Origin: Phycisphaerae bacterium
GTDB taxonomy: Bacteria; Chloroflexota; Anaerolineae; 4572-78; J111
Reading direction: 5' to 3'
DNA: 25,094 nucleotides
Assembly (NCBI GenBank): GCA_028285035.1
Contig: JANQQF010000168.1
Location: 1 to 25,094 of the forward strand
A program made the position numbers and the translations under genes. Shown one piece after another: positions 1-7,834 of the stretch. The notes beneath the pieces were generated by a model. The model worked only from the letters and a program-made list of their open reading frames with translations, was not told the DNA's origin and made no database searches. The first letter of the stretch is position 1. Each line of letters starts with the position of its first letter.

Positions 1-30
1 GAAGCAGTTAAAACCCGTAAAATCGATTTA

Positions 31-115
31 TGTCATCCCCGCGTGGTTTTAGCGGGGATCCATCGTTCGTTGCCCCTAGCCAGTGGATGCCTGACAAAAG
101 CATTCGGGCATGACA
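31..115. repeat. pair of inverted REP-like hairpin units
   Basis: Two 32-base units lie at 31-62 (plus orientation) and 84-115 (opposite orientation), 21 bases apart. Each begins TGTCAT and ends ATCCA when read in its own direction, and each folds on itself: ATCCCCGC at 35-42 pairs with GCGGGGAT at 52-59, and the second unit pairs through GATGCC and GGCAT. Paired, oppositely oriented GC-rich palindromes of this form are typical of dispersed REP/BIME elements. The pair lies downstream of the SnoaL gene that ends at 227 and may act as a 3' mRNA end or stabiliser. Dispersal in the genome is inferred and cannot be seen from one window. Confidence 0.5.
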
Positions 116-226
116 TGACATTTTTTATTCCGGTTTTTATTTGATTTCTCTATAAGAGCAGGAGCTTCGAGAAATTTGTGTAATTCGTTGTGAAAAATAG
201 CGTATTCGTGTAGCGAGTAATTGTGC

Positions 227-1390
227 TTAATTGGGTCGATAAATCTGCTTTAACAAGGCAAACTCGTCAAAAGCCGTCCACTCTTGGATAAAGCGGCCTT
301 GTTTGATTTCGTAATGGGTGATGCCCATAATTTGGACCCGTTTTCCAGTGGGAGGGCCGTAGCTGCCAGGACCCGCGTGGGTGCCCAACATCGTCCAACG
401 CGTGGCCACTCGATAACCGCTTTGTTCGTTGCCGAGCCAACAAATATGATCGATGGTTACCGCTGCATCAGGGAAGGCAGATAACAAGGAGAGGACGTAC
501 GCCTTAAATTCACCAAGACCATACAGGTGACGATTGCTTGAAGTGCGGCAGACATAGTTTGGGCTGTAATAGTCATCAATTTTGTTGAGCAGTCGCCAGT
601 TCCAAATTTCGTAAAAGCTGTGGCGGATAAAATCCTCGATATCAAAGCCATCTGACGATTGGGGAGGCAAGGTCACCGGGGGCAATTGACCTTCCAGCCG
701 TTCTACTTCGCCGGGGATTTCCAGGCCATCAGCCCCACTGGCTGCGACTTGCTTAGCCATTTTCTTAGCCAGCGCGTGTTCATCGAAGCCAAGCTGTCGG
801 ATGAGGGCCAATTCATCACGACAAATCCACTCTTCTACAATGTAGTTGTCTTTAACAAAGCAATGGGCAATACCTTGCCGCATCACCTTGCGGCCTGTGG
901 GGGGACCGTAAATGCTATGCCCTGTATTGTGCCCGATCCAGATAATACGGTGCGAGCTGTGGAATCCATCTTCATCATTCCCCGACCAAATTACATCGTC
1001 TGCGTGTAGTCTAATGTCAGTGAAGGCTGACATTGTTTGGAGTGAGGCCGCGATGACTTTGTCCCGTCCATAGGTCTTCCCATCCATCGTGTGAATAAGA
1101 ATGTTGTGGGCGTAATAGTCATAAATGCGCCCAATCCCCTTCTCTTCCCAAATTTTGTGGGTGATCCGAACGATGTAATCAACGATATCGACAAACTCAT
1201 CATCAAACCCACGCATGCTTTGACGTTTCTCTGTCCCTGGATTGAGTAATGTGCTGCTGTCAGCGTGTGGAACATGAGTAACAGCACTTTTGGTTATCCT
1301 TTGGTTGGGAATCGAGGATACAATTGCTTTATCGGGCAGGGTATTTTGCCCGTTGTCTTGAGATGATGTTGATTTTTTTTCTTTGGTCAT
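227..1390 (-). CDS. double SnoaL-like (NTF2-fold, ester-cyclase-like) protein
   Basis: A 387-residue soluble protein. After a polar, low-complexity N-terminus of about 55 residues come two copies of an NTF2/SnoaL-like fold of about 140 residues each. Both copies carry a repeated signature of a YGPPTG turn followed by a strand ending in EEW or QEW. SnoaL-like proteins include polyketide cyclases, but most bacterial members have no known reaction, so I assign only the fold. The frame is open to a TTG at 1438, but that start would lie in the terminator of the upstream gene. The ATG at 1390 has AAGGA about 10 bases upstream and is preferred. The gene is set apart from the other SnoaL genes of the window and its sequence is more distant from them (YGPPTG rather than WYGPAGIG). 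Confidence 0.8.
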   Translation of the reverse strand: MTKEKKSTSSQDNGQNTLPDKAIVSSIPNQRITKSAVTHVPHADSSTLLNPGTEKRQSMRGFDDEFVDIVDYIVRITHKIWEEKGIGRIYDYYAHNILIHTMDGKTYGRDKVIAASLQTMSAFTDIRLHADDVIWSGNDEDGFHSSHRIIWIGHNTGHSIYGPPTGRKVMRQGIAHCFVKDNYIVEEWICRDELALIRQLGFDEHALAKKMAKQVAASGADGLEIPGEVERLEGQLPPVTLPPQSSDGFDIEDFIRHSFYEIWNWRLLNKIDDYYSPNYVCRTSSNRHLYGLGEFKAYVLSLLSAFPDAAVTIDHICWLGNEQSGYRVATRWTMLGTHAGPGSYGPPTGKRVQIMGITHYEIKQGRFIQEWTAFDEFALLKQIYRPN

Positions 1391-1407
1391 AATTCTGGCA
1401 TCCTTGC

Positions 1408-1421
1408 CGAAATCGATTTCG
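1408..1421. promoter_or_regulatory. 14-bp perfect palindrome upstream of SnoaL gene
   Basis: CGAAATCGATTTCG is its own reverse complement over 14 bases. It lies between the terminator of the preceding gene (1431-1466) and the ATG at 1390, where an operator of the 227-1390 gene would be expected. No regulator gene is adjacent. No clear promoter boxes could be placed with confidence. Confidence 0.35.
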
Positions 1422-1430
1422 ATAATATAT

Positions 1431-1466
1431 AAAAACAATTCCAGAGTTATTCCCCCTCTGGAATTG
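1431..1466 (-). terminator. Rho-independent terminator of the large GH94-like gene
   Basis: On the minus strand an 11-base stem, CAATTCCAGAG with CTCTGGAATTG (arms at 1456-1466 and 1436-1446), encloses a 9-base loop and is followed by TTTTTATATATT. The stem is perfect and the T-run lies on the minus-strand 3' side. It follows the stop of the 1522-5007 gene by about 55 bases, so that gene is probably monocistronic. Confidence 0.85.
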
Positions 1467-1521
1467 CAACGATTGTATGTTTATATCAGGAATATGTCAA
1501 AGGTAACTTCCATCCCACCCC

Positions 1522-4500
1522 TCAGACCGCCACCGATACCTGTAATATTCGAATCCGGCCATTGCGGTCAAAAATATGACGACTGTTGGTGATATCGAGG
1601 CGGGTACCGGAGATGGACTCCTGTTGACCATCATTATAGATTACCTCAATCATCGCTGCTTGGCTGCGACGATAGATGATTGGTGTTTGGCAGAAAGTAA
1701 AGGCCAACGAGTCAATTGGGAGTGATATAGTCTGCTGTTTCCCTTCAATATCAATATAAGTAAATTGTCCAGGTTCACTCAGAAATTCAGTCGGTCGGAG
1801 CAAAGTAGGCTCAAAATACAATTCACCCTGGCTTACCCTGACCCCCAGTTCACCCAACCGGGTCAAGACTTCCTCTTTTACCTGACCGGTCATCCCCGGC
1901 TGGCGGGCCCCACTGTCTGCCGGAGTATGTGAGTAGGGATCGGTGGGAAATGCACCATAGATTTCGGGTGATTTGTTGAAACCCAATCCTTGGCGAATGT
2001 CATAATAGGCCGTTGCCAATGCCGCTGTGGTTGACGGGTCAGCGTCAGTGGTTATCGCTTCAGTGTAATACTCCTGGGCCGCTAATAGGAGCTTTGACAC
2101 CATGTGCCAATAAATACTGCCCAATCCCTCGAAGGCAAAAAAGGTGCCAGATCGACCGGTGAAGGAGCGATGATCAAAGACGGTTTCAAACAGGCCGAGT
2201 ATAAATATACGCTCATTTGCGACCAGTTCGGCGTAGGTTGGCTCTTGCGCTAACTCGGTCAATAACCGCTCCACGTCATCTGCATTACGAAATGTTCCAT
2301 TGAAATGGTATAGGCCAGTCTCATCGCAGATAATCAGCCGCTGATCATTTGCAGTAGTCAATGCTGCCACTAAAGCAGAAGTTACAACTTGCTCGGCAGT
2401 CATATTATTTTTTTGCAAGAAGCCGGGCAATTTACGGTTGGGATACAACATGTATGAGTGTTGGTCGGCCCGATACAGATCACTATGGCGCAGGTTTTTT
2501 AGTAGCTCAACTGTTTCATCAGGTTGTAACATCCCGGACGAGAGGATGGCGACTTGTCCCTCAAGCATCGGGTAGAGATGATCCACATCGGCCCTGTGTT
2601 CAGTTAAGCTCAGGATGTTGTAGGCGTGATACAAACCATCTGACCTCCGATTGGCCTGGAGCGTGTGCTCAATGTGAGTTTGCGCCAAAGTCAGAAAGTC
2701 GTACAGTTCTGCCTCGGTAATCTCGGCTTGTTCGGCAGGGATCCCATCTTCATATATTTTTGACCGATACGCGGTTATCGCTGCCCCCAAATCGTCCATC
2801 ATCGCTCTACGATCTTTGGGAGAAAACCCATTTTCCTGCTGCGGTCGCCATTTCATAAGGACGACTTGTACATTTGCGAGTAATTCGCTCACGGCCTCAT
2901 TGATACTGAAGGCTGTTTCCCCTGTGTCCGTCAATTGTTCCTGCCAAAACGCGATAAAACGGCGTAGATAGGCGGTCGTTACCACTGACAGCCCTTTACC
3001 TACGAGGGCATTATTGGCATCATTCCATTCCGGGCGCTGGGTGTTCATCCAAATGCCGCCCTCTGGCACGAGGTTGGTGAGCTTGACCAGCAATAGTACT
3101 AACAGTTTTTCAACCATTGTGACGTGGATCACTGCCCCATCATCAGTACGACACAGCTTGCCATCTGTCCCCATCATCGACACCGCCGCTTCTGTTGCTT
3201 GCTCACTATCCCAATCAAATTCGATCGTGTTATACCAATCTTCCAACATTGCTTGGTAAGGACGTAGACGGTAGGGTACATTAGCATAGGAAAAGATAGA
3301 CCGAGTCCAAAGTGACCGTAAACTGCCGGGCTGGATTTGTTCGGCGAATTCCAGAAGCTTTTGTAAATAGATGATTTGGTGATCGCTCCAGTAGCCGATA
3401 TTGGCCCAGGGATTATCTGGCTCTGGTACTTCCCATTCGATGCCGTCGCGGGTCACGCGGTAGGGGTTGTAGCCATCAGCGGTCGTGGCATTCAGAAATT
3501 TGGCAATCATACCTTCAATGTAAGCGGGATAGGCGTAGGCCAAGGGTTCCCAATTTTGGAAGATGTCGCGCCAATTGCCCTGATAGTCTAACCGAGGTGA
3601 GCCGTCTGGCTGCTTCAGATTGATTGAAAAGCGATTCCAGGGACGGCTGGGGTCGCCGTGTCGTCGACTAAAAATGAGAGGTAAATATTCATAGCAAAGG
3701 CGAGCCAAATCGGCAGATTTAGTAGCTTCAGCCCGCTTGTGTAAATCTTGGATATTGATTGTCTCCGGTAGTGTGTCAATCCAGGCCGCTTCAGCCGCCA
3801 GCACCGCACGGTTGCGAGTGTGAATAAAGGCCAACAAATCCTGCTTGTCTACCTGATAACCATCAACAAAAATTCCTCCCCTCATAATATTGAAAAGAAC
3901 ATTGGCGAAATGGTGTGATGTTGTGGCCTCATCGGCTGATACCTGTAGCCCATCTGATGCAGCGACATATTGCACAAGATCAGTTGTATTTTGCTCGATA
4001 TCTGTTTCAAGCTGAGTGATCATCGACGGGCCTTCATTTTGGAGTAGTCGCACTAGATTTATGACTTGGCGACTGTCTTGATTTACATCGGCCACGATAT
4101 GCCAAGACTGGGTCTCACTTGACTCTAGCTTTAGGGTGCTGTTGACCAAGTAGGCTCCTGCTTTGCCGGTCACATCCTGCTCTGGGGTGAGGGGTAGGCC
4201 CTGCTGAAACGCATCGAGTTGGTCGGTGCAGAGCAGGTGCTGCGTCGGGTCAAGGCCTGTCTGCCAGACCACCGTTGCTTTTAGCGATTCACTGGGTTCC
4301 GCCCGATCAGTCAAGGTGGCACTCAGGGCAAAAATACCCAGGCCAGTGCTGGGTTCAATTTCGTTGCGTTTGTAAGCATTGAGCAGGTTACTGAATGAGG
4401 TTTGCAGGGCCGTGGTCGCCCCATAAGGTAGTAGGTTTTGTAAGCCATCGACCAAGTCAATTTGGCAAGGTTTTTCGCTATTGTTGTGCAGCCAGCTACT

Positions 4501-5007
4501 TTTGATAAAGCCAAAACGATCACTGGTCCGCCAGGCATAACGATAGGTCAACTGGAGGTCATGATTGACCTCTTCAAAAACCAGCTTGGTGCCATAGATA
4601 TTCTTGTATAGATTGTGCTCACAGTGATAGAGACCAGCGTAGCGGTGAGAGAATGGTATCCATAGCTGGGCCGTTTCATTGCGTGTGACCAAAAAAACGG
4701 TTTTACTGCCAGTGTGCTCGCTATTCGCCGTAATCTTGTCATCGGTTTCATATGGAAAGAGAGCCGACTCGGCATTACGACGGCCAGCCGTCAGCCCACC
4801 TTGACTTGAGATAAACAACCAATGATCGGTACTGCTGACCAAACTCATAAAAAAAGGGGCCATTTGATCATAGTTGCTAATCTGGTAGTATGTCTCACCT
4901 AAGAGCTGGACGTAGCTGCCTTTAATGGGGAGCGCTTCAGTTTGAGTTTTGGAGTTACCAACGTAAATGCTTTCTTTAGACATCATTTGGATAACCTTTT
5001 CCAACAT
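1522..5007 (-). CDS. large GH94-like (alpha/alpha)6-toroid protein, unknown substrate
   Basis: A protein of up to 1161 residues without signal peptide or membrane segments. The N-terminal ~330 residues look like a beta-rich domain, the middle is helix-rich, and the C-terminus returns to strands. The middle part has YQGNWRDIFQNWE and PEWNDANNAL, which resemble the conserved motifs of cellobiose-phosphorylase-type enzymes (GH94: RWRD.Q.. and DWNDGMN). A late GELGVRVSQGELYFEP stretch resembles the end of such catalytic domains. I infer a carbohydrate-active or phosphorylase-like enzyme. The catalytic Asp of DWND is a Glu here (EWND), so activity is uncertain. The start is unsettled: ATG at 5007, or ATG at 4986, which has AAAAGG about 8 bases upstream. 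It has its own promoter and terminator. It could also be a non-catalytic toroid protein. Confidence 0.6.
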   Translation of the reverse strand: MLEKVIQMMSKESIYVGNSKTQTEALPIKGSYVQLLGETYYQISNYDQMAPFFMSLVSSTDHWLFISSQGGLTAGRRNAESALFPYETDDKITANSEHTGSKTVFLVTRNETAQLWIPFSHRYAGLYHCEHNLYKNIYGTKLVFEEVNHDLQLTYRYAWRTSDRFGFIKSSWLHNNSEKPCQIDLVDGLQNLLPYGATTALQTSFSNLLNAYKRNEIEPSTGLGIFALSATLTDRAEPSESLKATVVWQTGLDPTQHLLCTDQLDAFQQGLPLTPEQDVTGKAGAYLVNSTLKLESSETQSWHIVADVNQDSRQVINLVRLLQNEGPSMITQLETDIEQNTTDLVQYVAASDGLQVSADEATTSHHFANVLFNIMRGGIFVDGYQVDKQDLLAFIHTRNRAVLAAEAAWIDTLPETINIQDLHKRAEATKSADLARLCYEYLPLIFSRRHGDPSRPWNRFSINLKQPDGSPRLDYQGNWRDIFQNWEPLAYAYPAYIEGMIAKFLNATTADGYNPYRVTRDGIEWEVPEPDNPWANIGYWSDHQIIYLQKLLEFAEQIQPGSLRSLWTRSIFSYANVPYRLRPYQAMLEDWYNTIEFDWDSEQATEAAVSMMGTDGKLCRTDDGAVIHVTMVEKLLVLLLVKLTNLVPEGGIWMNTQRPEWNDANNALVGKGLSVVTTAYLRRFIAFWQEQLTDTGETAFSINEAVSELLANVQVVLMKWRPQQENGFSPKDRRAMMDDLGAAITAYRSKIYEDGIPAEQAEITEAELYDFLTLAQTHIEHTLQANRRSDGLYHAYNILSLTEHRADVDHLYPMLEGQVAILSSGMLQPDETVELLKNLRHSDLYRADQHSYMLYPNRKLPGFLQKNNMTAEQVVTSALVAALTTANDQRLIICDETGLYHFNGTFRNADDVERLLTELAQEPTYAELVANERIFILGLFETVFDHRSFTGRSGTFFAFEGLGSIYWHMVSKLLLAAQEYYTEAITTDADPSTTAALATAYYDIRQGLGFNKSPEIYGAFPTDPYSHTPADSGARQPGMTGQVKEEVLTRLGELGVRVSQGELYFEPTLLRPTEFLSEPGQFTYIDIEGKQQTISLPIDSLAFTFCQTPIIYRRSQAAMIEVIYNDGQQESISGTRLDITNSRHIFDRNGRIRILQVSVAV

Positions 5008-5039
5008 CCAGAGTTTTCTTTACTGGGATTAAATAGCGG

Positions 5040-5069
5040 ATTATAGCCCTCTCCTGCATTGGCGGTCAA
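5040..5069 (-). promoter_or_regulatory. sigma-70-type promoter for the large GH94-like gene
   Basis: Minus strand: TTGACC at 5069-5064 and TATAAT at 5045-5040, spaced 18 bases, ending about 33 bases before the ATG at 5007. The -10 box is consensus and the -35 box differs at one base. Confidence 0.65.
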
Positions 5070-5164
5070 AGTTTGTATCATGTAAGCGTTATAAGCCTTT
5101 TGCATAAAGCGTCACTCTTCATCAATAGGCGAACCTGACTGCAAGCGTAACTCGATTTTTTAGG

Positions 5165-5545
5165 TCATACCCCAAAAGAAGCCTCATCCCGTAAGGAGCA
5201 ATGATTTCCATCGGGATCAAGGAAACGGGCTGTTGTCCCCCACGAGGCTGTTTGAACCGTAACTTCGATACCTTTTTGGCGGAGCACCTCGGCGGTAGCC
5301 TCAACATCATTCACGTTAAACCGCAAGTAAACTGGATTCTGTGCCAGTGACTTGCCGCCGGGAACAGCCGTGCCGCCCGTTTCAATCATCAAATAGTTCC
5401 CGCCCCCCATATCGCAACTCGTTAATTTGGAATGCTCATTATCGAATGAATGGAGGACGGGTAACTCCATAACTCGTGTGTAAAAATCGACACATTGCTC
5501 GTAATTTTCTGTACATAGGATTAACCCCGTTCGTGTAAATTTCAT
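5165..5545 (-). CDS. VOC-family (glyoxalase/bleomycin-resistance fold) protein
   Basis: A 126-residue single-module VOC protein made of two beta-alpha-beta-beta-beta repeats. It starts with a strand and the CTENYEQCVDFYTRVMELPVL signature of this superfamily and ends with FLDPDGNHCSLRDE, which carries the usual metal-ligand Glu region. Family members include lyases, dioxygenases and antibiotic-binding proteins, and the substrate cannot be told here. The start at 5545 is chosen because GGAGG lies 6 bases before it; an in-frame ATG at 5557 sits before that site. It follows the NAT gene by 15 bases and is very likely co-transcribed with it. Confidence 0.85.
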   Translation of the reverse strand: MKFTRTGLILCTENYEQCVDFYTRVMELPVLHSFDNEHSKLTSCDMGGGNYLMIETGGTAVPGGKSLAQNPVYLRFNVNDVEATAEVLRQKGIEVTVQTASWGTTARFLDPDGNHCSLRDEASFGV

Positions 5546-5560
5546 TTTTTCCTCCATAAA

Positions 5561-6346
5561 TTATGCAATAAATTTGTTTAGTTGAACATCACTCGGTAGT
5601 TCCATCTCGAAATGCGTTTTTAAGAGATGCCGATATTCTGCCTCACTCTTGATGACGGTTTTTATTTTCTCATTATTTTCGACATCTGTAATGATGAGGT
5701 ATCCGTTTGCCAAGGTAACTCGGCCAGATGAAGTCAGCAAAGTGCAGACCTGCTTCTGGGTAAAGATCGACTCTGGCGCAGTTTGATGATAGACACACAT
5801 CGCGGCAAAGTCAGCGAGTTGGAAGGTTTGCCGGGTGAATTGATATTGTGGTACGAATGTGTCGTCATCTCTTAATTGATATAGGGTGAACATATCCCCC
5901 TGAGCCTTGATTTGATAGGTTCTTGAAGCTTGTGTTTGTACACTCTCATCAAATATCAAGGGATCATCGTAAGAATCTCCAAAGCCAACATCGGCTAACA
6001 CTTGCTGATCAGCAAAGTGAACCAGGAGGAATAGGTGGTCAAATTTGGATCCAAAGGCTTCACCATCAAAAACTTGAGCAGATAGCATTGATACCTCGAA
6101 CCCAAGTTCTCTTAAGAGCCAACAAAATAATGAATTCAATTCATAACAAAAACCGCCCCGTCGCTCATTAACTACCTTTTGGTAAATTTTTGGCAATGAC
6201 AACTCAATGTTTCGACTCAGTGGAATATCTAGATTTTCAAAAGGAACAGTGCGAAGATGGCTTTGATGAAGTAAGGTTAAGGTTTTGAGCGAAGCCTCCA
6301 AGTCACCTGAGTATTTTATTCGTTCAAGATAATGATTGACATTCAT
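5561..6346 (-). CDS. nat: arylamine N-acetyltransferase
   Basis: A cytoplasmic enzyme that transfers acetyl groups from acetyl-CoA to arylamines or hydrazines through a cysteine thioester. The 261 residues match the usual length of 255-280. The triad is visible: Cys67 in RRGGFCYELN, His104 in KFDHLFLLV, and Asp119 in VLADVGFGD. PFENLDI near residue 36 is also a family hallmark. GAGGG lies 5 bases before the ATG. The role in this organism is likely detoxification, but some homologues make amide bonds in natural-product pathways. The VOC gene follows directly. Confidence 0.93.
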   Translation of the reverse strand: MNVNHYLERIKYSGDLEASLKTLTLLHQSHLRTVPFENLDIPLSRNIELSLPKIYQKVVNERRGGFCYELNSLFCWLLRELGFEVSMLSAQVFDGEAFGSKFDHLFLLVHFADQQVLADVGFGDSYDDPLIFDESVQTQASRTYQIKAQGDMFTLYQLRDDDTFVPQYQFTRQTFQLADFAAMCVYHQTAPESIFTQKQVCTLLTSSGRVTLANGYLIITDVENNEKIKTVIKSEAEYRHLLKTHFEMELPSDVQLNKFIA

Positions 6347-6460
6347 AATACCCTCTGTCTGTTTTTTACAAAGATATTACGAAACACCTGATTAAACATC
6401 GGATGATGGGCTAGATTTAATCTTGTCCATTAGTACAGGAATACCTGTTGCCTGTAGATG

Positions 6461-7633
6461 TCACGATTTCTGTAAGGCTTGCTCAATATCCGCAATAATA
6501 TCATCGCTGTGCTCCAGCCCGACCGAAATGCGGATGAGGCCGGGGGTAATGCCCACGGCCAAACGGGCCTCTTCGGTGAGCGAACTGTGCGTGGTGCTGG
6601 CGGGATGGGTGGCGATGGTGCGGGTATCACCTAGATTCGCGGTGAGCGAACACATTTGCAGAGCGTCCAGGAAACGACGCCCTTGCTCCAAACCGCCCGA
6701 AACCTCAAATGTAACGATCCCTCCACCCATACACATCTGCGATTTCGCTAATTCATATTGTGGATGCGAAGGGAGATGCGGATATTTCACAACATCCACC
6801 TGTGGCTGTTTTTCCAGAAACTCAGCTAAAGCCATCGCGTTATTACAGTGGCGTTCCACCCGAATCGATAACGTCTCCAAGCCTTTGCTAAACATCCAGG
6901 CGTTAAATGGGGAGAGGGAAGGGCCAGTGTGGCGGGTGAACGTTGACAGTTGGTCGATGAGATCTTGCCGCCCAACCAAAATCCCACCGATGCCACGCCC
7001 TTGCCCGTCGATATATTTCGTGGCCGAGTGCATCACAATATCGGCCCCGTAGAGAATCGGTTTTTGTAAGATTGGGGTGGCGAAAACATTGTCAACGACC
7101 AAGATAAGGTCGTGGCTTTTGCAAAATTCGCCCAGCCAAGTCAAATCAATTAAATCGAGGGCTGGATTTGATGGCGTTTCGACCAGACACAGCTTTGTCT
7201 CTGGTTTGATGGCCTTATGCCAGCTATCGAGATCCAGCAACTCGGCATAGGTGTGATCAATTCCCCAGCGGGGTAAAATCGTGGTCAAAATCTGGTGGGT
7301 TGAGCCAAAAACGGAACGTGAGGCCACAACGTGATCGCCACTGTTTAATAGACCCGCTAACGCCGTAAAAATGGCCGACATTCCTGAAGCCACGGCCACC
7401 CCCGCTTCCGCTCCTTCCAAATGACACATTTTATCAACAAACTCATCCACGTTTGGGTTGCTGTAACGGGTGTAGATGCTGCCAGAAACTTCTCTGGCAA
7501 ACATTGCCCGCGCTTGCTCTGCATCCTCAAAGGTGAAACTTGAGGTCATATAGATGGAACTGGCGTGCTCCCGATGCCCTGAAGCTGGGGTGTGGGTTCG
7601 AATCATATCCGTTTCAATATTATGATCGCTCAT
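6461..7633 (-). CDS. metZ: O-succinylhomoserine sulfhydrylase (Cys/Met metabolism PLP enzyme)
   Basis: A PLP enzyme of the cystathionine gamma-synthase family, 390 residues. It probably makes homocysteine from O-succinylhomoserine and sulfide in direct-sulfhydrylation methionine synthesis. The PLP lysine is K206 in HSATKYIDGQGR, the cofactor-ring Asp is D181 in LVVDNVFATP, and the phosphate-binding SGMSA lies at 83-87. YTRYSNPNVDEF near residue 54 and the C-terminal SVGLEHSDDIIADIEQAL are typical of MetZ. Cystathionine gamma-synthase or methionine gamma-lyase remain possible, since the family is hard to separate by eye. It has its own promoter and a 150-base structured leader ending in a terminator, which suggests attenuation. 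Confidence 0.88.
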   Translation of the reverse strand: MSDHNIETDMIRTHTPASGHREHASSIYMTSSFTFEDAEQARAMFAREVSGSIYTRYSNPNVDEFVDKMCHLEGAEAGVAVASGMSAIFTALAGLLNSGDHVVASRSVFGSTHQILTTILPRWGIDHTYAELLDLDSWHKAIKPETKLCLVETPSNPALDLIDLTWLGEFCKSHDLILVVDNVFATPILQKPILYGADIVMHSATKYIDGQGRGIGGILVGRQDLIDQLSTFTRHTGPSLSPFNAWMFSKGLETLSIRVERHCNNAMALAEFLEKQPQVDVVKYPHLPSHPQYELAKSQMCMGGGIVTFEVSGGLEQGRRFLDALQMCSLTANLGDTRTIATHPASTTHSSLTEEARLAVGITPGLIRISVGLEHSDDIIADIEQALQKS

Positions 7634-7785
7634 TAGAATTATCCTCGCAGGTTAGTCTCAAAATGACAGAATGTATAAAAAAGGCCCACCGAATGATCGA
7701 TGGGCTTTGATCGTAATAGAGAGTCATCCAACAAGTTTGGACGATCTTTTATCTAGGGATAAATTGCCCCCAAAGTTGGGCTGCG
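7634..7785 (-). promoter_or_regulatory. structured metZ 5' leader, candidate attenuator or riboswitch
   Basis: About 150 transcribed bases separate the metZ promoter from its ATG. The RNA can form a small hairpin from CCCA-ACTT-TGGG near 7770, a larger hairpin in which GATCGT and ACGATC enclose an inner CCAA/TTGG stem (about 7706-7746), and then an intrinsic terminator (7676-7705). Leader-terminator arrangements before methionine genes are often SAM riboswitches or T-boxes. I do not find the SAM-I core or a T-box sequence, so the class is open. Confidence 0.5.
7676..7705 (-). terminator. intrinsic terminator within the metZ leader
   Basis: Minus strand: GCCCATCG (7705-7698), a 6-base loop, CGGTGGGC (7691-7684), one C, then TTTTTT (7682-7677). 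The stem has 8 pairs including one G-U. It lies about 43 bases before the metZ ATG and downstream of the metZ promoter, so it can act on metZ transcription itself as well as on read-through from the aldo/keto reductase gene. Confidence 0.8.
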
Positions 7786-7813
7786 ATTATAGAGACGTTT
7801 TGCCTGATGTCAA
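7786..7813 (-). promoter_or_regulatory. near-consensus sigma-70 promoter of metZ
   Basis: Minus strand: TTGACA at 7813-7808 and TATAAT at 7791-7786, both perfect consensus, spaced 16 bases. It lies just after the stop of the aldo/keto reductase gene, about 150 bases before the metZ start. Confidence 0.85.
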
Positions 7814-7834
7814 ATTTTAGTTTCACCCAACCAA

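Noticed and set aside
659..1009. Plus-strand open frame opposite the first SnoaL gene
   Set aside because: It is antisense to a well-conserved two-domain protein and has no recognisable features.
6423..7052. 209-codon open frame on the plus strand
   Set aside because: It lies wholly antisense to metZ, whose PLP motifs are intact, has Cys/Arg/Ser-rich composition and no family resemblance. It is a shadow frame.
7620..7727. 35-codon ORF in the metZ leader that overlaps the metZ start
   Set aside because: It has no ribosome site and no run of Met or Cys codons, and it reads through the terminator stem. It is unlikely to be an attenuator peptide.
7634..7785. SAM-I riboswitch or T-box before metZ
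   Set aside because: The conserved SAM-I core and the T-box sequence could not be found. Only the general leader-terminator form is kept.
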